From the NCBI GenBank assembly GCA_030832605.1, contig JAURIU010000003.1:1-59821 (forward strand): DNA of 59,821 nt, read 5' to 3'. Shown here one piece after another: positions 8,533 to 18,979 of the stretch. The stretch is from Rhodoluna sp. GTDB taxonomy: Bacteria > Actinomycetota > Actinomycetes > Actinomycetales > Microbacteriaceae. The stretch's first letter is position 1. Every line of letters begins with the position of its first letter. Under the pieces are notes generated by a model. That model was not told the origin of the DNA, searched no databases, and was given only the letters and a program-made list of their open reading frames with translations. The position numbers and the translations under genes were made by a program.

Positions 8533-10419
8533 CTAGAGTACCTTCGCGTCGTCCATCTTGATGGTTAGTGGGCGCTGGATACGGCCACTCTTGGTGAAGC
8601 GCTTGGTGAGCGCGGGTGCCAGAGCGACGCTGCGTAACAGCTTTGCAACCGCAACGCCTGCCGAATACGGGTAGGTTGCCAGCAGTCGACTGTCGCTGGT
8701 GCCTTCTAGGGCCGATATTCCTAGGATGCGCGCACCATCGAGCTGTTCTAGAGCTGTCTTTACTGGCTGAAGGTCCTCCCGCGAGCCCGAGATGCTGACC
8801 AGTCTTACGGCTGGCGGAAAGCCGAGTTCGACACGCTCCTGCAGGAGCTTCGCGGCAAGTTCATCGACCTGCCAAAGGCTAAGAGCCTGACCTAGCTCGG
8901 GGCTAACTCCGATAATGGCGGCCTTACCACCCTGGGCAAGAAGGCTTAGAGAATTTGCCCACTTACGAATCGCCTGTTCTGTGGCGTCGAGTTGGTCACG
9001 AGAAAGTTCGAGGTCAGCATCCAAGATCACTACGGCTGCATAGCCCGAATCGCAGATTGGTTCAGCGCCCGATGTTGACACCACCAACGCTGACTCATTG
9101 TTCAAAAAGCACAATTCGCTTTCACCAGTTGACTCGATTAGCCGGACGCCTGGGAAACTCTTGCCAAACTCCTGCAACGTTCGACTGGCTCCAGCCCTTC
9201 CGCGTTTGGTCTTACTCGAACTACAGGTACGACACCGAACCTGAAGATTGAAACCGGAACAGACTCGGCAGAGCACTTGTTGTTTGGAGTTTTCCCAGAG
9301 TGGGCCATTGCAGAAAGTACATGAAGACCTTGTGCCACAATCGCTGCAGCTAATCGATGTTGAAGAACCTTTTGCAGCTACCTGTACCAAAACTGCTCCG
9401 GCTCTCAACCCGTCTTTGATCACTCGGTGCGCCAGCGAATCGACTCGAAACCCGTCGCTACTATATGCAACGTGTGGACGAGCCTGAATCTCAGAAAGTG
9501 GCTGCAGGTAGCCGATGTTCTCGAGTCTTTTGATGGTTGCGCTCTTTGAATGGTGCATGAAAACTAATTGACAATCTTCAATGGTTTGGCGAACCAGAGC
9601 CACATCCCTGCTGTGTAAATAAGGAGAACTTTCGTCTTGATGCCCCTCGTCGCCTTCATCCCAAACAACTATGGCGCCGAGGTTCGTTAGTGGCGCATAA
9701 AGAGAGTTTCTTGATCCGAGTACGATTTGGGGTTTGGAGTCCAATGCCCGAAGATGACGGGCGTACTGTTCGCTCTTTGTTGCGCCGGTTTCGTAAGTGT
9801 TAACGAATTCACTCATTCCGAGCTGCGCGAAAACTAGCTTTAGCCGATCCACATCTCTGAAGTCGGGAACACAAATGATCACCGATTTGTGGCTCGTAAG
9901 CATTTGGTGGCAAAAGCGCTCTATTTCGTGCAACCAACGGCTTTCGGTTACCCCGTTGTGAGTTACAACGCCTGGCATGACGGTTAGCGAGATGAGTTGA
10001 AGGTCAGTTAAGGCCTCATGAGTGTGATTCTCGCTTACTTCAGCTTGACTCTCGTTTGCCGACCAGGACTTGTCAACGCGCACCATGCGGTCTGGACAAG
10101 CGGATTTCAGGAGTTCACCTAATGAAAGTGCCTGTCGAGTAGCAAGGGCTTGGCAGAGTGAAATGATTTTTGGCGCGAGTAGAACTCTTGAACTCACAAT
10201 CGAAGTGATCTGAGACAGTTCTCCGGCAAACTTGCTGGCGGTGTCTGTTTCGATGACGAAGCCCTCACGAGCCTTTGATGAACGACCGAAGGGCACCGTA
10301 ACCAACTGGCCAACTTTTATTGCGTCGGCGAGTTGGGCTGGGATTTCGTAGTCAAACAGTCTGTCTAGTTGCGGCAGAGCTGAAACAAACGCAACCCTAG
10401 CCACATGACCAGTAGACAT
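8533..10419 (-). CDS. priA: Probable primosomal protein N' (PriA), helicase motifs lost
   Basis: Replication-restart protein of the PriA family, 628 residues from the ATG at 10419 whose codon shares a base with the metK stop (TAATG). Upstream in-frame starts would lie inside metK. The N-terminal DNA-binding domain is recognisable (LFDYEIPAQ, GQLVTVPFGR). The middle ATPase region has no Walker A GxGKT loop, and the Walker B position reads WDEGDEG instead of DEEH. Zinc-binding cysteines are kept as CSDC, CTFC, CRVC and CRTC. This matches actinobacterial PriA proteins, which lack helicase residues and probably act as a scaffold for loading the replicative helicase. This PriA is unrelated to phosphoribosyl isomerase A. 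Confidence 0.88.
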   Translation of the reverse strand: MSTGHVARVAFVSALPQLDRLFDYEIPAQLADAIKVGQLVTVPFGRSSKAREGFVIETDTASKFAGELSQITSIVSSRVLLAPKIISLCQALATRQALSLGELLKSACPDRMVRVDKSWSANESQAEVSENHTHEALTDLQLISLTVMPGVVTHNGVTESRWLHEIERFCHQMLTSHKSVIICVPDFRDVDRLKLVFAQLGMSEFVNTYETGATKSEQYARHLRALDSKPQIVLGSRNSLYAPLTNLGAIVVWDEGDEGHQDESSPYLHSRDVALVRQTIEDCQLVFMHHSKSATIKRLENIGYLQPLSEIQARPHVAYSSDGFRVDSLAHRVIKDGLRAGAVLVQVAAKGSSTSISCSDCGTRSSCTFCNGPLWENSKQQVLCRVCSGFNLQVRCRTCSSSKTKRGRAGASRTLQEFGKSFPGVRLIESTGESELCFLNNESALVVSTSGAEPICDSGYAAVVILDADLELSRDQLDATEQAIRKWANSLSLLAQGGKAAIIGVSPELGQALSLWQVDELAAKLLQERVELGFPPAVRLVSISGSREDLQPVKTALEQLDGARILGISALEGTSDSRLLATYPYSAGVAVAKLLRSVALAPALTKRFTKSGRIQRPLTIKMDDAKVL

Positions 10420-11612
10420 TACGCGCCTATTGCGCGCAGCAGCTCGCTGGTGCGATCGGTTCTCTCCCAAGTGAAGTCGGGAAGTTCTCGGCCGAAGTGA
10501 CCGTAAGCCGCCGTCTTAGCATAAATAGGACGCAGCAGATCCAAATCGTGAACTATTGCTGCAGGTCTGAGATCAAACACTTCGAGAATCGCATCGCGTA
10601 TTTTGCGCTGATCAAACTTCTCGGTGCCAAAGGTTTCAATGTATAGACCAACAGGGCGTGCTTTACCGATCGCATATGCAATCTGCACCTCGATTTTGTC
10701 GGCCAAACCGGCTGCAACCACATTCTTTGCCACCCAGCGCATTGCATAGGCAGCCGAGCGGTCGACCTTACTAGGATCCTTGCCGCTAAAGGCGCCGCCG
10801 CCGTGTCGCGCTGCTCCACCATATGTGTCGACAATGATTTTTCTACCGGTCAAACCGGCATCAGCCATTGGCCCGCCAGATTCGAAACGCCCAGTTGGAT
10901 TGATGAGAATCTTTACGTCTGAATAGTCGAGCCCACTTTGCTCGAGGATGGGTTCGATAACGGCCTCGCGCACAGCTGTTCGCAGATCGGAGGTTTCTAT
11001 GTTCGGGCTATGCTGCGTTGAAAGCACAACGGTGTCGATGGACTTTGCAACGTTGCCTTCATAGCCGATTGTCACCTGGGTCTTGCCGTCTGGGCGGAGA
11101 AAATCAAGGGTTGCGCTCTTTCGAACTTGAGCGAGCTTGAAACTGAGTTGGTGTGCCAGCGAAATCGCGGCAGGCATGAGGGTTGGGGTCTCGGTGGTGG
11201 CGAAGCCAAACATGATTCCCTGGTCGCCGGCTCCTTGTGCGTCAAAGGCGTCACGGGAAGACAATTCACGAACCTCGTAACCAGAATCAACGCCTTGAGC
11301 GATGTCACGAGACTGCTCGCCGATCGAAACAGAAACACCGCAGGAGCGACCATCAAAGCCGATTTCGCTCGAGTTGTAGCCAATTGACAAAACCTTTTCG
11401 CGGATGAGCGTTGGAATGTCAACGTATGCGTCACAGGTTACTTCACCGGCGACGTGCACTAGGCCTGTGGTTGCCATGGTTTCTACTGCAACGCGCGCCT
11501 TTGGGTCTTTTTCGAGAATGGCGTCGAGGATGGTGTCACTGATTTGGTCACAGACTTTGTCTGGGTGACCTTCGGTGACTGATTCAGATGTGAAAAGACG
11601 GAGCTCGCTCAT
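10419..11612 (-). CDS. metK: S-adenosylmethionine synthase
   Basis: Makes S-adenosylmethionine from methionine and ATP. The 397-residue protein is full length with the three-domain MAT fold. [19 protein letters not shown] lies near residues 8-26 with the substrate-binding His and Asp; [10 protein letters not shown] near 125 is the ATP motif; [19 protein letters not shown] near 270 is the phosphate-binding loop. A 31-base gap separates it from coaBC, with no SAM riboswitch visible. Its stop overlaps the priA start by one base. Confidence 0.97.
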   Translation of the reverse strand: MSELRLFTSESVTEGHPDKVCDQISDTILDAILEKDPKARVAVETMATTGLVHVAGEVTCDAYVDIPTLIREKVLSIGYNSSEIGFDGRSCGVSVSIGEQSRDIAQGVDSGYEVRELSSRDAFDAQGAGDQGIMFGFATTETPTLMPAAISLAHQLSFKLAQVRKSATLDFLRPDGKTQVTIGYEGNVAKSIDTVVLSTQHSPNIETSDLRTAVREAVIEPILEQSGLDYSDVKILINPTGRFESGGPMADAGLTGRKIIVDTYGGAARHGGGAFSGKDPSKVDRSAAYAMRWVAKNVVAAGLADKIEVQIAYAIGKARPVGLYIETFGTEKFDQRKIRDAILEVFDLRPAAIVHDLDLLRPIYAKTAAYGHFGRELPDFTWERTDRTSELLRAIGA

Positions 11613-11643
11613 ATGGGTTCAAGTATATCGCTTTGGAGCGACA

Positions 11644-12825
11644 CTATTTTCGAGCGCTAACAATCCAGTCAAGAACTGCGTTTGAGGCCTCGAGCTTAGA
11701 ACCCTCGAATGAACTCTCGGCATTTGCCGACACTAGCTCGATAGCGGTTGTGTCGCTACCAAAGATGGCTCCCCCGGTAACGTCATTCGCAACGACCAGA
11801 TCCACAATCTTCGCCTGCAACTTCTTGCGTGCGCTGGCCACAAGTTCGTCACCGCTCAACGTCTCTGCTGCGAATCCGACCAGAGTAGGTTGATGAGCCA
11901 TTGAGCGTCTAGCTCCGATTTCGGCCAGCAGGTCTGGGTTCTCAACCAGAGTGAGTGTCGGCGAAGAACCGAGATTCGCCTTTTTTAGCTTCACGTCGCT
12001 TGGGCTTTCAATCCGATAGTCGCTCACTGCTGCCGCCATGATCAGAACATCTGTCGAGGGTACAAGTTCGTTGAGGGCCTCACGCAGCTCTTTGGTAGTT
12101 GAAACGTCAACTTGACCCGGGGTGAGGCCAACCTGCAAGTTGGCAGCGACCAGCCGAACATCCGCCCCTCTGCTTTGCGCGGCCTTGAACAGAGCCAGCC
12201 CCATGAGGCCGGATGAGTTATTGCCAATGAACCGAACCGAATCAATCGGTTCACGGGTTCCGCCGGCTGTGATCAAAACGTTCACTCCGGCTAAATCTTG
12301 CGGCACAAAAAGGTTGAGCGCGGCATCGACGATGGCTTCTGGCTCTGGCATTCGCCCTTTACCCGAGTCTTCGCCGGTCAACCGGCCAACTGCGGGTTCG
12401 AGCACATTGACGCCCCTGGCTCGCAACGTTGCGACATTCGCGACGGTTGATGGGTTTTCCCACATCTCTGTGTGCATGGCTGGCGCAATCAAAACTGGAG
12501 CCCTCGAGGCGAGTATCGAACTTGAAAGCAGATCGTCACCGAGTCCCGCGGCAGTTCGCGCAATGAAACTTGCTGTGGCTGGTGCAACGATGATCAGGTC
12601 AGCAGATTGTCCAAGAGCAACGTGCTTTACGTCTGCGACATCGGTGTAGAGGTCTGGGTCAACACTGTTCTTGCTGAGCGCTTCAAGCGTTGCGGCACCA
12701 ACGAAGCGAAGTGCGTTTGCGGTTGGGATGACTTTGACATCGTGGCCGGCTTCGACCAGAAGACGAACTACCCCAACGGCTTTATAGGCAGCGATTCCGC
12801 CCGTGATGCCAACCAGGATGCGCAT
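11644..12825 (-). CDS. coaBC: Bifunctional phosphopantothenoylcysteine decarboxylase / synthetase
   Basis: Carries out two coenzyme A steps: CoaB joins cysteine to 4'-phosphopantothenate and CoaC decarboxylates the product. The 393-residue protein has an N-terminal FMN-binding CoaC domain (VGITGGIAAYKAV at the start, IVAPATASFIA near residue 80, substrate clamp PAMHTEMW near 115) and a C-terminal CoaB domain (GGTREPIDSVRFIGNNSSG near 190, AAAVSDY near 270). The clamp has His where E. coli has Asn, as in other actinobacteria. It follows rpoZ by 14 bases in the conserved gmk-rpoZ-coaBC-metK block. Confidence 0.95.
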   Translation of the reverse strand: MRILVGITGGIAAYKAVGVVRLLVEAGHDVKVIPTANALRFVGAATLEALSKNSVDPDLYTDVADVKHVALGQSADLIIVAPATASFIARTAAGLGDDLLSSSILASRAPVLIAPAMHTEMWENPSTVANVATLRARGVNVLEPAVGRLTGEDSGKGRMPEPEAIVDAALNLFVPQDLAGVNVLITAGGTREPIDSVRFIGNNSSGLMGLALFKAAQSRGADVRLVAANLQVGLTPGQVDVSTTKELREALNELVPSTDVLIMAAAVSDYRIESPSDVKLKKANLGSSPTLTLVENPDLLAEIGARRSMAHQPTLVGFAAETLSGDELVASARKKLQAKIVDLVVANDVTGGAIFGSDTTAIELVSANAESSFEGSKLEASNAVLDWIVSARK

Positions 12826-12839
12826 GGCGCGAGGTTTGG

Positions 12840-13091
12840 CTATGCGTCGCGCTTAGCGAGCTTGTCTTGCTCGATTTCACGCATGGCAATGGTTAGAGGC
12901 TTCTCGTCTACGGTTGAGTCGACTAGTGGACCAACGTTGTTGAACAGGCTTCCTTCGTGGAGGGCGCTGTAGTAGTCGTTGATCTGACGGGCACGCTTTG
13001 AGGCGAACATCACCAACTGGTATTTGCTGTCAACCTTCGACAAAAGAGTGTCGATCGCTGGTGAAACAATACCTTCGAGTTTTTCAGACAT
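12840..13091 (-). CDS. rpoZ: RNA polymerase omega subunit
   Basis: Small subunit that chaperones beta' and stabilises core RNA polymerase. The 83-residue protein shows the family core [21 protein letters not shown] near residues 12-32 followed by ARQIND, where omega contacts beta'. It has the strong leader AAGGATTCTC before its ATG and sits between gmk and coaBC, its standard location in actinobacteria. The C-terminus ends soon after the conserved core. Confidence 0.95.
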   Translation of the reverse strand: MSEKLEGIVSPAIDTLLSKVDSKYQLVMFASKRARQINDYYSALHEGSLFNNVGPLVDSTVDEKPLTIAMREIEQDKLAKRDA

Positions 13092-13140
13092 GAGAATCCT
13101 TCAATAGCCTTTGTTGTGGAATGAAGTTCGAAAACGCGAA

Positions 13141-13689
13141 CTAAGCCTGAATCAAGTCTAAGACATCGTGGGCACATTTGGCGATGTCTTCGTTAACTAC
13201 GATGGCGTCGAACTCTGAGGCAGAATCGAGTTCGGTTTGAGCCGTCTTCAAACGAGCCTCTTGCTCGCTTTCTGATTCGGTACCGCGAGCGTCGAGTCGA
13301 CGAACCAGTTCTTCCCAGCTCGGTGGCTTGATAAACACCAGCAGCGCTTCGGGCATAACTCTCTTGACTTGCCTCGCGCCCTGAATGTCGATCTCAAGAA
13401 TCACGTGTTCGCCTCTAGCTAAAGCTGCTAAAACGGGGGTTTTTGGAGTGCCATATTTGTGCACGCCGTGAACGATTGCGTATTCCAGCATCTCTCCATC
13501 GGCGATCATTTCGTCAAACTTTTCAGGCGTCACAAAGAAGTAGTCGCGTCCATCGACCTCACCGGGTCTTGGGGCGCGAGTTGTCGCCGATACCGACAGA
13601 TGAACGTTGTCGAAGTGGCTCAGCATGTACTGAACGACGGTTCCCTTACCAACTGCGGTAGGGCCTGCGATAACGGTCAATCTGCTCAC
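13141..13689 (-). CDS. gmk: Guanylate kinase
   Basis: Phosphorylates GMP to GDP with ATP. The 182-residue protein has the P-loop GPTAVGKGT at about residues 9-17, the GMP-binding TTRAPRPGEVDGRDYFFV near 37-54 and the LID/arginine region with RGTESESEQEARL near 135. The GTG start at 13689 lies 5 bases after the pyrF stop. In most actinobacteria the nucleoid protein gene mihF sits between pyrF and gmk; here it is absent and gmk carries no N-terminal extension that could be a fused mIHF domain. Confidence 0.96.
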   Translation of the reverse strand: MSRLTVIAGPTAVGKGTVVQYMLSHFDNVHLSVSATTRAPRPGEVDGRDYFFVTPEKFDEMIADGEMLEYAIVHGVHKYGTPKTPVLAALARGEHVILEIDIQGARQVKRVMPEALLVFIKPPSWEELVRRLDARGTESESEQEARLKTAQTELDSASEFDAIVVNEDIAKCAHDVLDLIQA

Positions 13690-13694
13690 AAAAC

Positions 13695-14552
13695 TTACCC
13701 TAGACCCTTTGCCAGATCATCATTGGCTCGCTTGATTGCTTCGGGTAGCCCTTGCTTGCCTACTTCAAGCACACTTCTTGACACCGAGGCGATTACGTTG
13801 CTCGATGCTTCGCCAAATATCAAACGGATGTCACGCAACTCAGCCCCCTGTGCGCCGAATCCCGGCGCAAGTATCGGGGTCTTTACGCCTGACTGCTCGA
13901 GATCAAGGCCGAAACGTTTGAAGTTAAGAGTTGCTCCGACAACTGCCGCAAACGAACCCAATCGGTCACCAGGGGCAGCGCTGATCTGGTTCAGTTGCTC
14001 CAACTTTCGCCAAATGCCTGCTGCTATTGTTTCGCCTGACTCGGTCCGGGCTGTCTGTAGCGAAGCGCCCTCAGGGTTCGAAGTTGCCACGAGAACGGTA
14101 ATGCCTTTGCCGTTCTCGAGGTGTTGGCCCATCAGAGCGGTGCTGGTCTCGATGCCCAGATAAGGCGAGACGGTCACTGTGTCTGCAAAAAAGGGTGATT
14201 TTCTTCCAAGCCAGGCTTCTAGATACGAGTCCATGGTCGAGCCGATATCTCCGCGCTTGGCATCAGCGATGACAACTAGACCGGCGTCATTAGCCCTGTG
14301 AGTGATTCGTTCTAGAACTGCAAAACCGGCAGACCCGTGTCGCTCGAAGAACGAAACCTGAGGCTTAATGATTCCAACCTGACCTGAGGCTGCGTCGATC
14401 ACGCTGTTGGCAAAGTAGTCGAGTCCGTTTACATCGTCGTCAAGACCCCACTGCTCGAGTAACGTAGCGTGCGCGTCAACCCCCAAGCAAAGTTGTCCCT
14501 TGCTTTCGAAGGCGTCAAAGAGTTTGCGACCGAATGACCTAGGCAAGGGCAT
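13695..14552 (-). CDS. pyrF: Orotidine 5'-phosphate decarboxylase, type 2
   Basis: Decarboxylates OMP to UMP, the last step of de novo pyrimidine synthesis. At 285 residues, with [14 protein letters not shown] near 97-110 carrying the catalytic Asp-Lys-Asp residues, it belongs to the longer type 2 (mycobacterial/myxobacterial) subfamily rather than the E. coli type. The ATG at 14552 lies inside the last codons of carB (14-base overlap), so the two are translationally coupled. It is the last pyr gene of the operon, followed by gmk. Confidence 0.95.
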   Translation of the reverse strand: MPLPRSFGRKLFDAFESKGQLCLGVDAHATLLEQWGLDDDVNGLDYFANSVIDAASGQVGIIKPQVSFFERHGSAGFAVLERITHRANDAGLVVIADAKRGDIGSTMDSYLEAWLGRKSPFFADTVTVSPYLGIETSTALMGQHLENGKGITVLVATSNPEGASLQTARTESGETIAAGIWRKLEQLNQISAAPGDRLGSFAAVVGATLNFKRFGLDLEQSGVKTPILAPGFGAQGAELRDIRLIFGEASSNVIASVSRSVLEVGKQGLPEAIKRANDDLAKGLG

Positions 14553-17500
14553 CCGCCCGGTCTTTGGCGTGTTGCTGCAGTGACTTCACCTTGAATGGCC
14601 CAGCGATGACTGCTTCGAACGAACCAATCGCAGCACTCAACTGAGCAATGGTCGTGAAGATTGATTTGTCAGCCGCTGTCGTCGCTGCTCTGATCTCGTA
14701 CCCGTCTTTGCGGGCAGAGAGGCCCGATCCCGAAGGCGTGTTCACAACTACGTCGACCTGACCGGCGGTGATCATTTCGACAATTGTTGGACCTGCAGCC
14801 ACGGAAGCGTCTTCTGAATGCTTTCTGACGGTCTTGGCATCGATTCCGTGGCGATTCAGAATCGCCGCGGTACCCGCGGTTGCCAAGATTTTGTAGCCGA
14901 GTTGGTGCAACCTGCGAACGGGCAGAAGCAGCTGCGGTTTGTCACGGTCTGCGACGGAGATAAACACGGTGCCGCTGGTTGGCAGCGCACTACCGGCAGC
15001 CGCTTGGCTCTTAGCGAAGGCGGTTGGAAAGTCGACGTCGATACCCATAACTTCGCCGGTTGACCGCATTTCAGGACCCAGCAGAGAGTCGACGAAGCGT
15101 CCGTCTTTGGTAGCAAAGCGCTTGAACGGTAGAACCGCTTCTTTCACCGAGATCGCTGAGCTAGCCGGAATGTGAGTTCCATCCTTAGCTGGTAGGTGCC
15201 CCTCAGAAATCAATTCACGAATGGACTTACCGACCATTACCAGCGACGCAGCCTTTGCCAGTGTGATGCCTAACGCCTTGCTCACGAAAGGTACGGTTCG
15301 CGAAGCTCTTGGGTTGGCTTCTAGAACGTAGAGCACATCGTGCGCCAGGGCAAACTGAACATTGATTAGACCCCGAACTCCGACTCCCTTGGCAATCTTC
15401 TCTGTCGCAACGCGAACGCGATCGATCTGCGACTGGCTCATGGTGATTGGAGGCAAGGTGCATGAAGAGTCACCCGAGTGAATTCCGGCTTCTTCGATGT
15501 GCTCCATGACACCGCCAACGTACAACTCGGTTCCGTCGTAAAGTGCGTCGATATCGATCTCTATCGCGTCGTCAAGGAACCTGTCGACAAGTAGCGGATA
15601 TCCTTCTCCAACAATTGCTTGGTCTTCGATTCGATCGAAGTAGTCGGCCAGTGAAGACCGATCGTAAACGATTTCCATTCCGCGGCCACCGAGAACGAAT
15701 GATGGCCGCACCAGCACCGGGTAACCGATTCGGTCGGCCACTTCAATGGCTCCGGCGAGATCAGTAGCGGTGCCATTAGCTGGCGACATCAGGTTTGCCT
15801 CGTCCAGAATCTTGCTAAATAGTCCACGTTCTTCGGCAAGGTCAATGGCCTCTGGTGTCGTACCGAGAATTGCAACCCCGGCCTCCTTCAAGCCCTTAGC
15901 CAAGCCAAGTGCAGTTTGGCCGCCGAGTTGAACGACAACTCCGACGAGTGTTCCGCTCGCACTTTCGGCGTGGATGACTTCTAGAACGTCCTCGAGGGTT
16001 AGTGGTTCGAAATAGAGGCGGTCACTGGTGTCATAGTCTGTCGAAACCGTCTCGGGATTGCAGTTGATCATGATCGTCTCGTAGCCCGCTTCGGCTAGCG
16101 CGAATGATGCGTGCACGCAGCTGTAGTCGAACTCGACACCCTGCCCGATTCGGTTTGGACCGCTGCCCAGAATTACTACCTTTTGCCGGTCGCTCGGTTG
16201 AACCTCGGTCTCTTGCTCATAGGTGCTGTAGTGATACGGGGTTAGTGCGGGGAACTCCCCCGCGCAGGTGTCCACGGTTTTGTAGACAGGGCGTAGGCCC
16301 AGTGAGTGACGAACCGCACGAACATCCGCCTCTTTCATGCCGCGCAGTTGGCCTATCTGAGCGTCGCTGAAACCGTGATACTTGGCCAGGCGAATTAGCG
16401 ACTCATCAAGAGTCGAAGCGTTCGCTAGGGTTTCAGCGGTTTCGTTGATGATAAACATTTGGTCGATGAACCAAGGGTCAATCTTGGTTGCTTCGAAGGC
16501 CTCTTCGGCGGTGGCTCCTGCCCTCAGCGCCTGCTGGAGGGTGACGATGCGACCATCGGTTGGAACCTTCGCAATCTCGAGTAACTCCTGCTTCGACTGC
16601 TTCAGCGGGCCCCAATGGAATGAAGAGCCGCGACGTTCGAGGCTGCGGAGGGCTTTTTGCAGAGCCTCGGTGTAGTTGCGACCGATAGCCATAGCCTCGC
16701 CTACCGACTTCATGGTGGTGGTGAGAGTCGCGTCGGCTGCAGGGAACTTCTCGAATGCGAACCTAGGCACTTTGACCACGACATAGTCGAGGGTTGGTTC
16801 GAACGAGGCAGGAGTCACCTTGGTGATGTCGTTGGGAATCTCATCGAGGGTGTAACCGATGGCAAGCTTTGCGGCGATTTTGGCAATCGGAAAGCCGGTG
16901 GCCTTTGACGCAAGAGCGGATGAACGGCTCACGCGAGGGTTCATTTCGATCACGATTACGCGCCCAGTTTCAGGATCAACAGCGAACTGGATGTTGCAAC
17001 CACCGGTATCGACGCCAACATCGCGAATGATCTGAATGCCGATGTCACGCAGGTTCTGGTACTCGCGGTCGGTCAGAGTTAGGGCAGGCGCGACGGTGAT
17101 TGAGTCTCCGGTGTGAACACCAACCGGGTCTACGTTTTCGATCGAACAAACAACCACGCAGTTGTCACTGGTGTCACGCATCAGCTCGAGTTCGTATTCT
17201 TTCCAGCCGAGAATGCTCTCTTCGAGTAGCACTTCGTTGGTTGGGCTAGCTTGCAGCCCTGCACCTGAGATACGACGCAGATCGGTCTCGTTGTAGGCGA
17301 AGCCAGAACCTAGCCCACCCATGGTGAAAGATGGGCGAACCACCACCGGGTAACCAAGTTTCTCGGCACCCGCGAGGACATCATCCATGTTGTGAGCAAT
17401 GTATGAACGAGCCACGTCGGCTCCCGCATCGATTACCAGTTGCTTGAAAATCTGACGGTCTTCACCCTTTTTGATGGCGTCCACTTTTGCGCCGATCAAT

Positions 17501-17841
17501 TCGACGTTGTACTTCTCGAGAATTCCGAGTTCGTGCAGAGCCATCGCAGCGTTCAGCGCGGTTTGACCACCTAGCGTTGGCAAAATGGCGTCAGGCTTTT
17601 CTTTAGCGATGATCGCTTCGATTACCTGTGGGGTGATCGGCTCGACATAGGTTGCGTCGGCGAAATCTGGGTCGGTCATGATTGTCGCAGGGTTCGAATT
17701 GACCAAAATCACGCGGATGCCCTCGGCACGTAGCACGCGACAGGCTTGTGTTCCCGAGTAGTCGAATTCACAAGCCTGGCCGATGACGATCGGGCCAGAA
17801 CCGATAACCAGAACGGAGTTGATGTCTTTACGCTTCGGCAT
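14539..17841 (-). CDS. carB: Carbamoyl-phosphate synthase large subunit
   Basis: Makes carbamoyl phosphate from bicarbonate, ATP and ammonia delivered by CarA; it feeds both pyrimidine and arginine synthesis. The 1100-residue protein has duplicated ATP-grasp halves: the first begins [20 protein letters not shown] with [14 protein letters not shown] near residue 170, the second contains [13 protein letters not shown] near 560 and [19 protein letters not shown] near 720. An MGS-like allosteric domain forms roughly the last 150 residues. I use the ATG at 17841, which overlaps the carA stop as TAATG, not the longer upstream start. UMP and ornithine control through the MGS domain is family knowledge. 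Confidence 0.97.
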   Translation of the reverse strand: MPKRKDINSVLVIGSGPIVIGQACEFDYSGTQACRVLRAEGIRVILVNSNPATIMTDPDFADATYVEPITPQVIEAIIAKEKPDAILPTLGGQTALNAAMALHELGILEKYNVELIGAKVDAIKKGEDRQIFKQLVIDAGADVARSYIAHNMDDVLAGAEKLGYPVVVRPSFTMGGLGSGFAYNETDLRRISGAGLQASPTNEVLLEESILGWKEYELELMRDTSDNCVVVCSIENVDPVGVHTGDSITVAPALTLTDREYQNLRDIGIQIIRDVGVDTGGCNIQFAVDPETGRVIVIEMNPRVSRSSALASKATGFPIAKIAAKLAIGYTLDEIPNDITKVTPASFEPTLDYVVVKVPRFAFEKFPAADATLTTTMKSVGEAMAIGRNYTEALQKALRSLERRGSSFHWGPLKQSKQELLEIAKVPTDGRIVTLQQALRAGATAEEAFEATKIDPWFIDQMFIINETAETLANASTLDESLIRLAKYHGFSDAQIGQLRGMKEADVRAVRHSLGLRPVYKTVDTCAGEFPALTPYHYSTYEQETEVQPSDRQKVVILGSGPNRIGQGVEFDYSCVHASFALAEAGYETIMINCNPETVSTDYDTSDRLYFEPLTLEDVLEVIHAESASGTLVGVVVQLGGQTALGLAKGLKEAGVAILGTTPEAIDLAEERGLFSKILDEANLMSPANGTATDLAGAIEVADRIGYPVLVRPSFVLGGRGMEIVYDRSSLADYFDRIEDQAIVGEGYPLLVDRFLDDAIEIDIDALYDGTELYVGGVMEHIEEAGIHSGDSSCTLPPITMSQSQIDRVRVATEKIAKGVGVRGLINVQFALAHDVLYVLEANPRASRTVPFVSKALGITLAKAASLVMVGKSIRELISEGHLPAKDGTHIPASSAISVKEAVLPFKRFATKDGRFVDSLLGPEMRSTGEVMGIDVDFPTAFAKSQAAAGSALPTSGTVFISVADRDKPQLLLPVRRLHQLGYKILATAGTAAILNRHGIDAKTVRKHSEDASVAAGPTIVEMITAGQVDVVVNTPSGSGLSARKDGYEIRAATTAADKSIFTTIAQLSAAIGSFEAVIAGPFKVKSLQQHAKDRADALA

Positions 17842-18971
17842 TAGTTGTTGCCCTTCTTGGCTTTGATTGCCGCAACAAGGCGGTCGAAGAGATAGTTTGA
17901 ATCGTGTGGTCCAGCTGCCGCTTCTGGGTGGTACTGAACCGAGAACGCCGGAATGTCTAGGCACTGTAGGCCTTCAACAACGTTGTCGTTGAGCGAAACG
18001 TGGCTAACCAGCACGCGACCGAACCCGGCTGGTGAATCAACTTCTGGCCCGCCATCGACCTTCACCGCGAAGCCGTGGTTGTGGGCGGTTACCTCGACCT
18101 TGCCAGTGGTTCTGTCTAACACTGGGTGATTAATTCCACGGTGCCCGAAGGCCAGTTTGTAGGTCTCGAAACCAAGTGCTCGACCGAGTAGTTGATTACC
18201 GAAGCAGATGCCGAAGAACGGGGTGCCGGAACGCAGAATGTCTCTGAGTGCCTCAACTTGCCCGGCAGCAGTAGCCGGGTCGCCAGGACCGTTTGAGTAA
18301 AACACAGCGTCGGGCGTTTCTGACAGCAGGTCTGCCGAAGTGGCTCTCGCTGGATAAATTGTTACGTCTAGGCCACGCTCAACCATGTTCTCAATAGTCG
18401 AGGCCTTGCAGCCCAAGTCAAGGATGGCCACACTGCCCACTCGCATCCCCTTGTGCTTGTGATGCACCACCTCAGAAGTAGAAACCACGTCGCTCAGAGA
18501 TCGGCCTGCCATTGGTGCTGTGGCCTTTACCTCTTCAAGTAGTTCTGAAGTTGGCTTCTCGGCATGAGCGCCAGAGAAGATGCCCGCCCTCATTACGCCA
18601 ACAGAGCGCAGGTGCCTAGTTAGAGCTCTGGTGTCGATACCTTGAATGCCAACCACCGCATATTTCTCCAACTCGTCTGGTAGGGGTTTCTCGGAGCGAA
18701 AGTTTGAAACCATTCGGCTGGCATCGCGAACTACGTAACCAGCCACCCAAATTCGATCAGATTCTTCGTCTCGAGTATTGACACCGGTGTTTCCAATGTG
18801 TGGAGCTGTTTGCACCACAATCTGACCAGCGTATGAAGGGTCCGTGAGAGTTTCTTGGTACCCAGTCATGCCGGTTGCAAACACGATTTCACCCGTTGTT
18901 GAACCAGATGCTCCGTAGCCGAATCCTGTGAAGGACCTGCCGTCTTCGAGTAGAAGAATTGCTTTGTTCAA
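17841..18971 (-). CDS. carA: Carbamoyl-phosphate synthase small (glutaminase) subunit
   Basis: Hydrolyses glutamine and channels ammonia to CarB. The 376-residue protein has the N-terminal CarA domain and a C-terminal class I amidotransferase domain with [11 protein letters not shown], nucleophile Cys near residue 256, and the catalytic His-Glu in [12 protein letters not shown] near 346. The motif reads GNQ where enterobacteria have GHQ, an actinobacterial variant. The TTG start at 18971 is supported by AGGGAG a few bases upstream and by the start [11 protein letters not shown]. It lies 8 bases after pyrC. Confidence 0.96.
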   Translation of the reverse strand: MNKAILLLEDGRSFTGFGYGASGSTTGEIVFATGMTGYQETLTDPSYAGQIVVQTAPHIGNTGVNTRDEESDRIWVAGYVVRDASRMVSNFRSEKPLPDELEKYAVVGIQGIDTRALTRHLRSVGVMRAGIFSGAHAEKPTSELLEEVKATAPMAGRSLSDVVSTSEVVHHKHKGMRVGSVAILDLGCKASTIENMVERGLDVTIYPARATSADLLSETPDAVFYSNGPGDPATAAGQVEALRDILRSGTPFFGICFGNQLLGRALGFETYKLAFGHRGINHPVLDRTTGKVEVTAHNHGFAVKVDGGPEVDSPAGFGRVLVSHVSLNDNVVEGLQCLDIPAFSVQYHPEAAAGPHDSNYLFDRLVAAIKAKKGNN

Positions 18972-18979
18972 AACGCTCC

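Noticed and set aside
10420-10470. Longer N-terminus for priA (start at 10470)
   Set aside because: It would sit inside metK; the TAATG overlap at 10419 is the usual arrangement and gives the normal PriA start.
11613-11643. SAM riboswitch before metK
   Set aside because: The gap between coaBC and metK lies downstream of metK on the coding strand's 3' side of coaBC and is only 31 bases; there is no room for a SAM aptamer.
13459-14163. Plus-strand ORF of 234 codons opposite gmk and pyrF
   Set aside because: Antisense shadow of two conserved enzymes; no ribosome site and no recognisable domain.
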